DNA from: Xanthostigma xanthostigma
Taxonomy: Eukaryota; Arthropoda; Insecta; Raphidioptera; Raphidiidae
Direction: 5' to 3'
Length of the DNA stretch: 64,000 nt
Assembly: GCA_963575645.1 (NCBI GenBank)
Contig: OY754464.1
Location: 83,488,948-83,552,947, forward strand
This document shows, piece by piece, positions 44,321-55,115 of the stretch (its first letter is position 1; each line of letters begins with the position of its first letter). The position numbers and the translations under genes are program-made. The notes beneath the pieces are model-generated. The model was not told the origin of the DNA, ran no database searches, and was given only the letters and a program-made list of their open reading frames with translations.

Positions 44321-45513
44321 ATCCCACCAAAAACATTCTGTAAAAAACTAGCCAAGTCTCGATGGAGCTGCTTGTTTATCTCTAAAAAGTAATGAAATCT
44401 AGACAAAGTCGTGAAGTCTAAGGTTCCTTACTGCGATTTCTTTATTATTATAGTAAATGTTGTGTGACTTGGCCGGTTCTTCTATCGGTTCTGGCGACAG
44501 ATTGGTGCAATGGTGTCATGGAGCACCTGGTTTTGTACCCTTGGGTACCCTTCAACGGCCAAGTCACACAACATTTACTATAATAATAAAGAAATCGCAG
44601 TAAGGAACCTTAGACTTGGCACGACTTTGTCTAGATTTCATTACTTTTTAACCGACGAAAAACAAAAACGGAGGAGGTTCTCAAGTCGACGCGTATATTT
44701 TTTTTGTTGTTTTTTTTTTTTTTTTATTTATGTATGACCACGCATAACTTTTTACAGAGTAGTCCGATTTTGATAATTATTTTTTTGTTTGAAAGGGTAT
44801 ACCCCGAAGTTGGTCCCATATAAATTTGGAAAAAAAATTCCTACTCTAAGAGTGGGAAAATAGAGGTGATTTATTGTTCACTCACAGATTTTCATGCTGA
44901 GTTGTGTATTACAATTTTAAATTATATAGCCACAAAAATTATAAAATAAAAACTTTTTAACAAAAAAATTAAACCGCCGAAAAACTGAAAAGCAAAAAAT
45001 AATAAATCTTTTTATTTAACTAAGTTCTATCTAAGTAGTTGAACGTATGTGACAGTCTAGTATATCTAAGTAATTTTGAGTCGGCGTCAAACCATCAATG
45101 AACAAAGATCACTAAAAGAAATAACCAAATCAAATTAACAATGATACGTGAAATCTGCAGCGATAAACGTTAACATTCCAAACATGCGCTCTCCACACGA
45201 CCACTCGCAAAGACGTGTGCCCTCAGTGTGCCCGTTCGGGTTGCTCTGTCGCTGACATTAACTTCGTGAACGCTCAGAAATTTCCGGCCAAGGATTGTTG
45301 ACGCCGACTCAAAATTACTTAGATATACTAGACTGTCACATACGTTCAACTACTTAGATAGAACTTAGTTAAATAAAAAGATTTATTATTTTTTGCTTTT
45401 CAGTTTTTCGGCGGTTTAATTTTTTTGTTAAAAAGTTTTTATTAGAGAATAGAGATAAACAAGCAGCTCCATCGAGATTTGGCTAGTTTTTTACAGAATG
45501 TTTTTGGTGGGAT
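44321..45513. mobile_element. Compound palindromic element 4 (three tiers)
   Basis: Outer inverted ends: 44321-44388 against 45447-45513 (gatggagctgcttgtttatc). Inside are two separate hairpins: 44385-44475/44556-44650 and 44948-45090/45298-45441. The second has the same termini and 'gagtcggcgtca' centre as 10329-10588. A family E end (gaggaggttctcaagtcgac) lies at 44670-44690. No ORF. Confidence 0.75.
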
Positions 45514-46260
45514 CTAGATTTATTCAAAGTAGTACAGCAAGTTATTTTTTAACTTAATGCCATTAGTGTCGTCGCGTCAAGAATGATATTGGGTACGGCT
45601 CTGGACGTTCAGATACACAAAATCATGGACATTGAAAATCAAAGGGCAACAATGACATGAAGCGTCAACGCACATAATAACTAATATCGTTAACAGAAAT
45701 CCCTGTACAATCAACACGATTTCCAAACTTTGCACTGATGAAAGAGTGAGTCGCTATAGTTGATCCATTTTAATTAATCGGCTTTAAATGAAATGGCTCA
45801 TGTTCAATGTTAATTGCCAAAGTTAACTTTAATCTGCTAGCCATATCCGTAAAGTTTTTTTTTTATGTACTCAAAAATTAATTAGTGTTTGGAAATTTTA
45901 GTTCAGAACGGATATGAACTGTGAACGTGGTGTTTATATGGAATATTGTCAGTTAAAATGAAAAACAAAATTGCATCGACTCGGCACTTATATTCAAAAT
46001 GGCAGTGAAGCATCCAGTATCGCAGATCATGCTCGATTTTGGAATTGATTTCGATATTTGGTTCCCAGTTTCGACATTTCGGAATTAATTCCAATATTTT
46101 ATACGCAAAAAATAGTTATTTTATTATATAAACCCTTAAAAAGCGTTCAATCGATCCATGATTGAGTACCGTGTCTATCTCTCAGCCATTTCCACTCGCG
46201 TCTCACCCGCACCGCCCCCGTTGCGACGTGTCGTCCTCCGATATATATATATTATACCTA
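45514..46260. other. No feature recognised
   Basis: AT-rich; imperfect 'tcaattccgatatttgg' type direct repeats near 46030-46100. No gene. Confidence 0.45.
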
Positions 46261-46262
46261 TA

Positions 46263-46834
46263 CAGTATGTAAACACGTAAGGTGCACATAGGGAAATTAA
46301 CATTGGGAAAAAATGACTGGATCAGAGTGAGCCTTGAAATCTTGTTTTTCAATTTGAGAGATAATATTCTTTTGCAAAATGAATGTGTATACTACCGAAA
46401 AAAATATTCAAATGATTACAGCATAATGGGACTTTTTTTATTAATGGGACATTAAATTCCCAAAAATACTTAAATATGGTGCGAGATCAAATATCTCCGC
46501 CTATTCGTGTTGAACATAAAGACATTGGGTCACTGATTTACCAACGCGCATCGTCATACCAGACAGACAATTTTTGAATGAAATGTTTTCAAACAGATGG
46601 AGTTGTTTTTTTGTTTTATTTTTGTACAAAAAAATTAAAATAATGATTTATAAGAGCTTTTTATTATTAAAAAAGCCATGTAAAATAAAACTAAATCAAA
46701 ATAAAATAGAAATCCTCAAGATTACCACGATAATTCAATAGGAATAACAATTAATGCAGTCATGACTAACTCTGATCCAAGTATTTTTTCCCAATGCTAA
46801 TTTCCCTATGTGCACCTTACGCGTTTACATACTG
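46263..46834. mobile_element. Tc1/mariner-type MITE with ~75-bp TIRs
   Basis: TA|CAGTATGTAAACACGTAAGG at the left and CCTTACGCGTTTACATACTG|TA at the right (TA at 46261-46262 and 46835-46836). The arms stay paired for ~75 bp (tgcacatagggaaatta; ggatcagagt). No transposase in the ~420-bp interior. Confidence 0.78.
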
Positions 46835-46836
46835 TA

Positions 46837-47612
46837 TAAGCAAATACTATAATACTGAAACGAAAATGTTTAGCGGCTCTTTAAAAACTGCGAAATTTTG
46901 TAAATTGTAACTTTTGGCTCTGAACTGGAAAGTCGCAACTTTACATCAAAAGAGCCGCAAGTTACCTTCTCCTGACCTAGATGTATGAAATTTGGAAAAC
47001 TGCTTTTTCACGGTAACCTGAATCGCCTGGAAAGAAATCAGTTCTGTAACGTAACCGGGCGTCGGAAATATAGGGCGTCGAAACGGTGACCGGTGCATCT
47101 CGTGCGCTATATGACACGCAATGAGCCATTTTGTATATCGCCGGCGACGCACGATTTCTCGTGTTGGATATGGGCGGCGTTAGCGAGTCTCCATAACAAT
47201 GACATTAAACTGAGGTTGCTACCATAATAATTTTACAGCCGTTCTTTCGTCTTTGATGATTTGGATAAAACACTCAATTTGAATGGCGGAAGCGCAGAGA
47301 CGAGAGCCGGCCTGAGTAGCGATATCGCGACAAGCGTTCTTGTATAGTAGAACGGTTATTCAGGGCTGTCCAAAGGTGCTGAACAGAAAACGGTGATTAA
47401 TGATTAATTACTTTGTTCCTTTAGAAGTTCATAATTTCGTCATGACCAAAACTGCATGCCCTTAGGGGGCGATCACAAATTACGTGAGACGGGGGGGGGG
47501 TCAACCGAACCTCACCCAATCTCACGTGGAGGAGAGGGGGGGTCGAGCCGCGGATACGAATCTGAATACGGATACGGATACGAATCTTAACTTTCTTAGA
47601 GTACGCGGCGGT
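46837..47612. other. Low-repeat region, no gene recognised
   Basis: Somewhat richer in GC than average, with no repeat shared in the window. ORFs of 61-68 aa have no recognisable domain. A G-run lies at 47490-47500. Confidence 0.4.
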
Positions 47613-47732
47613 AAATATTGCACATCGAGCTTTGGAAAGAGACTATCTGTTATGGGAAAAAGTTATTAACCTCTTTAAGAGTTAACTCTCATAATAGATT
47701 ATCTCTTTCCAAAGATCGATATGCAATATCTC
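47613..47732. repeat. Short hairpin (~55-bp arms)
   Basis: agctttggaaagagactatc against gattatctctttccaaagat, extended to aatattgcacatcga / tcgatatgcaatat. Imperfect arms, ~12-nt loop. Confidence 0.75.
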
Positions 47733-47901
47733 ATTATAAAGATAGTTTTTTAGTACCTTTGAGTTATGTACTATTGGTATGGTACTCACTACGATAAATG
47801 TTTGCAATATAAAGGTGCCAAATACGATTTTAAACAATAAAAAATAATTGAATGGAATTTAACAGTTTTTCATTATTACCTAATCACCTATATTTTTATA
47901 G

Positions 47902-48576
47902 GTATATAAAAATTACGTGTCACGTTGTTTGTCCGATTGTTTGTCCGCGATGAACTCCTAAACTACTGAACCGATTTTAAATTTGATTTGCACACCGTGT
48001 GCAATTCGACCCAACTTGAAAGATAGGATAGCTTACATTTCAATTTATAGTCGCAATATTATTTTATTGCAAATTATTTGTCTATTCCTTGACAGTCATA
48101 ATACAACCATATAAAATGGGTTACCTGTTGACTGGATTGAGTGAATATTCAATAGATGGCGCAACGAACTTAACAACCATATAAGATCTGTTGACTGGAT
48201 TGAGTGAATATTCAATAGATGGCGCAACGAACTTAACAACCATATCTGTTGACTGGATTGAGTGAATATTCAATAGATGGCGCAACGAACTTACAACCAT
48301 ATATCTAGATCGAGGATGTAAAAAAACTGAATATCGTTTAAAACTGCTCGGCACGACGGCGCAGCCGGAGTTCTCGAAATAGAGCAAGTGTTTTAAAGAC
48401 CAGTTATCCACGAATACTTTACGCTATTTTTTTTTCACACACATAATATACGCCCATGTATATTTTAAAATAGCTAGCAATTAATAAAATAGATAGATAG
48501 ATAGATGTTCCAATTAAATTGTTTTATTATTTCACTTTATAGTTTATACGTAGCGAAGCACGTACAGGGCCGCTAG
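47902..48576 (-). mobile_element. Repeat M, copy 2
   Basis: Reverse complement of the M3 type: ends 'cgaagcacgtacagggccgctagt'-like at 48576 and 'ttacgtgtcacgttgtttgt' at 47920. It holds three ~60-bp tandem units (gactggattgagtgaatatt) starting near 48126, 48189 and 48247, and (TAGA)n near 48491. Looks like a SINE or LINE tail; class uncertain. Confidence 0.6.
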
Positions 48577-48639
48577 TAGTATATAAAATTTCATCTATGA
48601 ATTGAAAATTAATAAGGTAAAAGATCCGTAAAAGATCCG

Positions 48640-48708
48640 CCAAAAACTAACGGATACGGATACGGATATTTCTTCTCCCTCGGATATCCGGCACATCACT
48701 ACTTGCTA
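48640..48708. mobile_element. hAT-like end (single)
   Basis: Ends with 'ggatatccggcacatcacta', whose complement TAGTGATGTGCCGGATATCC resembles a hAT tip, preceded by cggatacggatacggatat. A '(cggata)n' stretch at 47560-47585 may belong to the other side. No partner end with a target duplication was found. Confidence 0.4.
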
Positions 48709-49133
48709 TATTATTAGTTACTATAAATATACCTGCACTGAATTTAAACTTTGAAGTTGTATAACTTTACACAGTATGTATTATACTTTAAGAAATAGTA
48801 TATTACACTACAAGGGCGGAAAGTGTGATATCTTGCCCTGTGCGAGGGGCATGGATATCGCACTTTCGGCCAGTATAGTGTATACTATTTTTCTTCATAC
48901 CTCGGTCGTAAACACGCTTATTAAATGCATTAATTAATTACATACAAACACAGATAAATTCCAAGCAAGCAGCTTTGAGGTTATACGTAAAAACACGAAT
49001 GACAGCTGTTCGCGACTATTAGCTAAAATGTAATAGGGTTGCTATGGAAACGACATCTAAACAACAGTTGACAGGTTGTTTTTGCTTCACTACCGCACGA
49101 ACGTACGAATTTTCCGCATTTTTGCGTAAATGT

Positions 49134-49670
49134 TAGACTTTCTGCCTTACAATAGGTCATATGCATGATTTTTTTTTATATTTTTAATAGATTATTTAGT
49201 CAACCATAATACGGAAAAAAATTGATAATCATTTAAAAATGTAATATTATCATAAGAAAAAAAATATTAAATTCCACATTCAAAAATAGACAGTTTAAAC
49301 AATCGGCTATGATCGTGGGCTTATGTGACGTCATGATATACGATGCATGCCAAATTGTCAATGTTCTAAATGAAGTTTATTTGTTGTTTTCTCTAAATAC
49401 TGACATAATCTTACTGTGAGACGACATCGTCGTCATGGAAACTGTTGTTGATATAATATACTCTGACGTCACGATGCGTTTTGAGAATTCGAAAATAGCG
49501 CTTATTTTCTACATTTTTTTTTATTAGTTGTATTTTTTTCAGTGATTGGATTAATAAAATAACCATTACGTTATGATCAAGAACTAAAATATATTTCGAA
49601 ATAAAAATTTTAACCAATTTGGAGTTTTATGCATATGACCTATTGGTGCCGAAAGTATGCACTTTCGATC
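49134..49670. mobile_element. Possible TIR element
   Basis: Left 'actttctgccttacaatagg' + tcatatgcat and right atgcatatga + 'cctattggtgccgaaagt' are imperfect inverses of ~40 bp. The interior is AT-rich without an ORF. Confidence 0.45.
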
Positions 49671-50330
49671 GAGATGTGAAGAAAATATTTATGTGCAACC
49701 CTGTTGGCTATACGCACAAAGTTGTCGCTCTGGCTAACCGCCCACTCCGGCCCATTCCCCCCATCTTCACTCAATGTGGGGAAGCGAGACGCGAGGCACG
49801 TATCCAGTGTGGAGAGACGAGCAACGGGGGCGGCGAGGCAGCAGCGGCGCGCCGGGCGACAGCGGAGCGACACGGGTGACGACGTACGCTGCTTTGGGGT
49901 TGTTTAAAACAATTATACGGGTCGCCCGAATGCAACTACATCAATCATATTGTATTATCGACGCGGTTCATACGTTGTACCCTTACCGCTCCCCCAAACA
50001 CCCACGCCCGCTCCTGTCCACCCTTACCCACTTCTCCCCCCTTTATCAATGCATGCATACGACACATATCCTATTACAATTAATGGAACGCGGGATAGTT
50101 GATCATCTGCCGCGGCTCATCTTCTTCGAATTAGTTGAAATTTTCACTTTTCAATCGTGTTTTGGTTTTGAGCTATTTATTGCTATGTATGTATGAAATC
50201 TTTCAAATTAATTTTCACTTGGTTACAGACGTCTGAAAATTTTGAAATTTTACACACGTGTTAAGAACCCGTGACAATACAATAATTTATAAAAAAAACT
50301 AGCGGTCCGGTCCGGCTTCGCTCGGATTTA
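49671..50330. other. GC-richer, low-repeat region
   Basis: 49740-49890 is clearly GC-rich (ggcggcgaggcagcagcggc). Overlapping ORFs in several frames (up to 140 aa at 49774-50196) reflect the base composition. None has a recognisable domain. Confidence 0.35.
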
Positions 50331-50926
50331 ATATATATATTAATACGCTAAGGTTTAAGATGTTTGCCTCCCTTTTTTAGAAAAAACCTCACAATTTCTC
50401 CACATAAATTATATATCATTTTACAGATAATTGCTTGCTCTACTGACATCGACAACTAAAAAATTTATTATTGCTTTTGTTTTTGTAAATTCATTAAAAT
50501 TCAGCAACGCTGAACAACGTCTGCCATCTAGCGGCTTTAATTTTGAAACAACGTCAACACTTCGATCTGTCATCTGACCTTCATATTGTAATACAACAGA
50601 CACAATACTGCAAACTGCCATCGAACGGCTTTAATTTTGAAATAGCGAGCAACGCTGAACAACGTCACAGCAATGCTGCATGATGCCATCTGACGGCTTA
50701 GCTCAACGCTTTTGCTACTTGCGCCTCTATATGACAATTTTAGTAAAATATTTCTTCGATCTGTCATCTGAGCTTCATATTGTAATACAACAAAAAGAAG
50801 AACGTTATAAGCAGTGTGCAAAATTAGAAACGAATTGAATACCTGCAATCATATTTAAAAAATAATTTTGTAAAGTGATAATTATTATACTTATTTAGTG
50901 CGAATAATTCGCACAGGTCACACTAG
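50331..50926 (+). mobile_element. Helitron family A, copy 8
   Basis: Intact 3' end (hairpin, AGGTCACA, CTAG|T). The 5' end lacks the TC tip and joins a retroposon-like 'actagcggtccggtccggct' fragment (50299-50330). Confidence 0.85.
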
Positions 50927-51054
50927 TTAACAGTATTATATGAGGTATCGGACTTTTTTTTATAGAATTATAGCGGACTCGGTAAAACACATTGTTTTTA
51001 CGTCGTATTGTTGTCTATGAACACATGGAAATAATTGTATTTATATACGATTTG

Positions 51055-51115
51055 TTTTTGAACTAATAGCTTTGAGCAAATTTCTAAAAGATGTCGCTAT
51101 TTGGTACTAAATCAG
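51055..51115. repeat. Repeat N, single unit
   Basis: aactaatagctttgagcaaa followed by gatgtcgctatttggtacta; compare 23590-23765 and 42850-43030. Confidence 0.55.
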
Positions 51116-51560
51116 GAACTTTTTAATCTAGCTTCCTATGCCTGCTGTGTTTCGAAATGGACCGTTTTCTGGTGCACGCGAGATGGCGTTGCTATCGCTA
51201 CCTGGGAAAACTGCAAAGTTTTTTTATTAGCTAAATATTAAAAAATAAATTATGTTTTTTTTTTTTTTTTTTTATTTATTTAATTCCAAAAATATGTGAT
51301 ACGTACATTTATATTACAATTTTAGGGTTGGAATAATCCTGCCCAACTTGGCTGAAGCCAGTGCTAGGGCAGGAGTACCTATGGTTTTAGGACGTGCAGA
51401 AATTATACAAAAAAAAAGAAAAAAAAATAAATAAATAAAAGTATAAAACAAAGAAATATAAAAAATAAAGATTAAAAATAATAAAATATACAAATTATAT
51501 GAGATTATATGAAATTATATTATATGAGGATATTACAAATAGCATTCAATTTATCGTCAC

Positions 51561-54515
51561 CTATTGCTCTAAGCCACTCAGAGACCTTTTTTTTAAATTT
51601 TTTTTAGTGTTGTTGTTAATTGTCTTTATATCTGCAGGCAATTCGTTATACAACCTGGGGGCTAGGAACACCATATGTCTTTGTCCAAAAGCTTTTGACA
51701 TTTTAGGGACAATGTTGGGGTTATTGGCTTGAATTCTGGTTGAGTAAGGATGTGGTGTTGGATTTAGGGTAGTGTGCTGATGAAATATGGATAGAATTGT
51801 TCCCGTGTATATTTGTTGTATGTTTAATACATTGAGTTGCTGGAACAATTCTTTGGATGAAAATAATGGATGTTTACGCAAAAGTATTCGGAGGAGCAGC
51901 TTTTGTACATTAATCAAGGGGGTTAATGCGGTTTTGTAAGCACCACCCCAAGCAGCGATACCATAGCTAAGTAACGACTGGCAAAGTGCGAAGTATACAG
52001 TTTTTAGTTGTGGTACTGTCAGAAAATCTCTTAAAACTACAAAAATGTAGGTAAGTTTACGTAGTCGCTTGGTTAGGTCAAGTATGTGTTGGGTCCATTT
52101 TAAATTGTTGTCCATTGTAAGTCCTAAATATTTTATTTTGTCAGTTCTGTCAATTGTTTTACATGTACAGCTAGTTTGTCTATGTCCACAGGTATGTAAA
52201 ATAATTGAGGTGTCTTTTGGTTGTCCAGAAATTGTTGGGCTAAAAGTTAGATATTTTGTCTTTGTAATGTTAAGCGTCAGAAGATTATTGTTTAGCCATA
52301 TATGTATTATATCGACACTTTCCTGTGCTTTAGCTATAGTCTCATCCCAAGTTTCGCCGGAAAAATAGAGTACTGTATCGTCCGCAAATGACACCAAGGA
52401 TCCATCAAATTCCAAATTACAAAGATCGTTTATATATATTAAAAAAAGAATGGGTCCGAGAACTGTACCTTGTGGAACTCCGAACTTGATGAATCTACTA
52501 TCACTGTGTACTCCATTCACTACCGAAACCTGAGACCTACCCGTGAGGTAGCTTACAAACCATTTAAGAACTACTCCTCGAATACCAATGTTAAACAGTT
52601 TCTGGATAAGGATTTTATGGGAAACCGTATCGAAAGCTTTTGTCAAATCTAGGAAGATCGCTAAACTTTTCTTGCTGTTATCTACGTCTGTTACTATTTG
52701 AGTCGTTAAGTGAGTTATCGCGTCATTTGTACTTAAGTTTTCCCTAAATCCGTACTGATTTGGGGATAAAATTTTGTTTACGTAGAGGTATTTGGTAAGT
52801 CGTCTTTTTATTGATTTTTCTAGTATTTTACTGATAGTATTCAATAGTGAAATCGGTCTGTAGTTCGTCAGTTTTGTTTTGTCTCCTGTTTTAAATATTG
52901 GACTTATTTTTGATTCTTTGAAGTGGTCTGGTACTGTACCGTCTGTAATGCTTTTGTTAAATATGTGAGCTAAGGGAATGGATATATTATGTTTTATGTC
53001 TTTTAGTAGTTTTGTACGTATTGTGTCAGGTCCAGGTGCGCTGTTTGTTTTTAATTCGTCGATTAGTTCAACGATTTCCATTGGTGTTACAGGTGTTAGG
53101 AACATTGAGTTAGGGTACATATGGTTGTTAGGATTTTGAATGGATTCAGCCAATTTGTCTTCAGTCGTTTTTGTCACGTGTAATATTTTGTTCGCCAATT
53201 GGTCACCTATATCTACAAAGAATGCATTAAACGCGTTTGCTGCTGCCTTTGGATCATTGCCTACTGAAATTTTGCTGTTTGATGTATTTATTTCGTGTAT
53301 TGTATTATGTTGGTTTGTCTGTGTGTGTGTTATTTCTTTTATTATATTCCACGTTTTCTGCATATTACCAGAGTTTATTTTTATTTGTTCGCTGTAGTAT
53401 TTTCTCTTAGACATTTTGATTAATTTGTTACATATATTTTTATACCGTTGGTAGTAATTTTTCAGCACATTATTGTTGGGGAATCTAGTGGTCTGTTTGT
53501 GTAATTTGTTGCGCCTATGTATTGATAGTAATATCCCAGGTGAGATCCAGGGTTTAAGCGCAATCTGTTTGTGTGGTAATGACTGTGTGTGTGTGCATGA
53601 GGAAACGTGATGCTGTAGTGTATTAATAAAGTTATTTGTCGCTGTATTTATATTTTCTGCATGTAGAGTCTCAGTCCATGTTTCTTGTTCTAAAATTTCA
53701 TTTAAGTGTTGTATATGAATTTTTTGCACGGTGCTTTTTTTGTATAAGTTTGTATTGTTGTTAAGTGATGCGTCTGTTTGTGAGAAGAATATGGTAGCAA
53801 AATGGTCAGTTATTGTTGACTCAAAGACAGCAGCTCGTGCCGGTTTTCTTGTCTTTACCATAACGTGGTCAATGCATGTTCTTGTATCTGCAGTTATCCT
53901 AGTTGGTTTCGTAATGGCTGGTAATAATTTATATTCAGTCAGCATGTCCATATAATCGTCAGTTTGTGGGTGTTTGTTGTTATCTAGAATATTTATGTTT
54001 AGGTCGCCCGTTATTATTATGTTTTCCCGGTTTATATTGTCTAATATTTGTCGCATGTCTGTCAAGAATTCGGTAATGTCTCTATCAGCTGGGGATCGAT
54101 ATAAGGCTAGGAGGGTTGTATCACCGAATATAACCTGAAGACAATTGGATCTGTGAATAATAGGTTCAGATATCCGAATTTCAAGACAGTCTTTCACATA
54201 CACAATTATTCCATCATTTTGATTGTAATGTTGCTTTGTCCGTACACTGGCATATCCTTTAATTTTTTTATCAATATAAAATTCATTTAGCCAGCATTCA
54301 GTCAAAACAACAAAATCAAAGTGTATGTTTATGTTTGCGAATGTTTGCAATAGTATAAGTAACTCGTCGAAGTTTTTGTTTATGCTACGTATATTAAGGC
54401 TCAACACACTAAAAGACTTACTTGCGTATTGCAATTGCAGTAGCTCAGAAGGGTTGCTTGTTGTAATATCCTCATATTTATTCAATCTATCAAGGTCATC
54501 ATTAAACTCTTGCAT
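51561..54515 (-). CDS. LINE ORF2: endonuclease-reverse transcriptase
   Basis: Encodes a 984-residue protein for target-primed reverse transcription: the endonuclease nicks target DNA and the RT copies the element RNA. Endonuclease motifs: SVLSLNIRSINKN (36-48), TECWL (72-76), GDLNINIL (170-177) and TDH (236-238). RT motifs: PISLLNTISKILE (554-566), LDLTKAFDTVSH (622-633), PQGTVLGPILF (681-691) and the catalytic FADDT (710-714, Asp712/713). The start ATG at 54515 lies just before the endonuclease core. Oddity: the last ~15 residues (KKNLKKRSLSGLEQ) follow an 8-A run on the coding strand (51598-51605). One more A would bring in the alternative frame SEWLRAIGDDKLN, so the natural C-terminus seems lost by a one-base slip. 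ORF1 lies upstream on the same strand. Confidence 0.9.
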   Translation of the reverse strand: MQEFNDDLDRLNKYEDITTSNPSELLQLQYASKSFSVLSLNIRSINKNFDELLILLQTFANINIHFDFVVLTECWLNEFYIDKKIKGYASVRTKQHYNQNDGIIVYVKDCLEIRISEPIIHRSNCLQVIFGDTTLLALYRSPADRDITEFLTDMRQILDNINRENIIITGDLNINILDNNKHPQTDDYMDMLTEYKLLPAITKPTRITADTRTCIDHVMVKTRKPARAAVFESTITDHFATIFFSQTDASLNNNTNLYKKSTVQKIHIQHLNEILEQETWTETLHAENINTATNNFINTLQHHVSSCTHTQSLPHKQIALKPWISPGILLSIHRRNKLHKQTTRFPNNNVLKNYYQRYKNICNKLIKMSKRKYYSEQIKINSGNMQKTWNIIKEITHTQTNQHNTIHEINTSNSKISVGNDPKAAANAFNAFFVDIGDQLANKILHVTKTTEDKLAESIQNPNNHMYPNSMFLTPVTPMEIVELIDELKTNSAPGPDTIRTKLLKDIKHNISIPLAHIFNKSITDGTVPDHFKESKISPIFKTGDKTKLTNYRPISLLNTISKILEKSIKRRLTKYLYVNKILSPNQYGFRENLSTNDAITHLTTQIVTDVDNSKKSLAIFLDLTKAFDTVSHKILIQKLFNIGIRGVVLKWFVSYLTGRSQVSVVNGVHSDSRFIKFGVPQGTVLGPILFLIYINDLCNLEFDGSLVSFADDTVLYFSGETWDETIAKAQESVDIIHIWLNNNLLTLNITKTKYLTFSPTISGQPKDTSIILHTCGHRQTSCTCKTIDRTDKIKYLGLTMDNNLKWTQHILDLTKRLRKLTYIFVVLRDFLTVPQLKTVYFALCQSLLSYGIAAWGGAYKTALTPLINVQKLLLRILLRKHPLFSSKELFQQLNVLNIQQIYTGTILSIFHQHTTLNPTPHPYSTRIQANNPNIVPKMSKAFGQRHMVFLAPRLYNELPADIKTINNNTKKNLKKRSLSGLEQ

Positions 54516-54620
54516 GGACTATATATATATAATATTGATGTGCGCTGAAAGATAAAAATTAAAAAAATAGAAAAGAAAAATAAACGAAGAATCTTCTATA
54601 ATGATTTATGAAAGTAAAAG

Positions 54621-54660
<40 letters not shown>

Positions 54661-55115
54661 AAAACAATAGTGACTCAAAGGGTCTAGAAATTCTAAATTT
54701 TAATGCAAACAGTCCCATTTGTAAGAATTAATTAAGCGATACTTGTATTCATGCACGCATATTGCAGTACAATAGGCCTGCATAAATACACAGAACGTAA
54801 TATTTCTTTAGTACAATTTTATTTTCCATTTTTTTTTCTTAATTATAATTAAAGAACTAAAATATATGAGAGCATGTAGGTATATGGAATGGAAAAAAAA
54901 AAATTACATTAATAAACAGAGAAAAAAGTAAAAAATATATCTATTCGGTATGACAAGATAGAGATGCAATCTAAAGCAAAAAAACATCAAAACTAAACTT
55001 GATTTCTATACTTAAATACTCGTAAACAATTACAATTACAGTGACTCTCAAAAGGCAAAAAATGGTTAATAATAATGTTCAAATATTTAAATAGTTAAAT
55101 AGAAGCAAACTAATT
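54516..55115 (-). other. LINE inter-ORF region with long homopolymer
   Basis: About 600 bp without a frame matching either ORF. It has an uninterrupted run of about 39 A on the plus strand at 54621-54659, so a T-run in the element's sense. It may be slippage, an inserted tail in reverse, or an assembly artefact. Confidence 0.5.

Noticed and set aside
49774..50196. 140-aa ORF in GC-rich DNA
   Set aside because: Three overlapping frames are open here because of base composition; no domain, no conserved motif.
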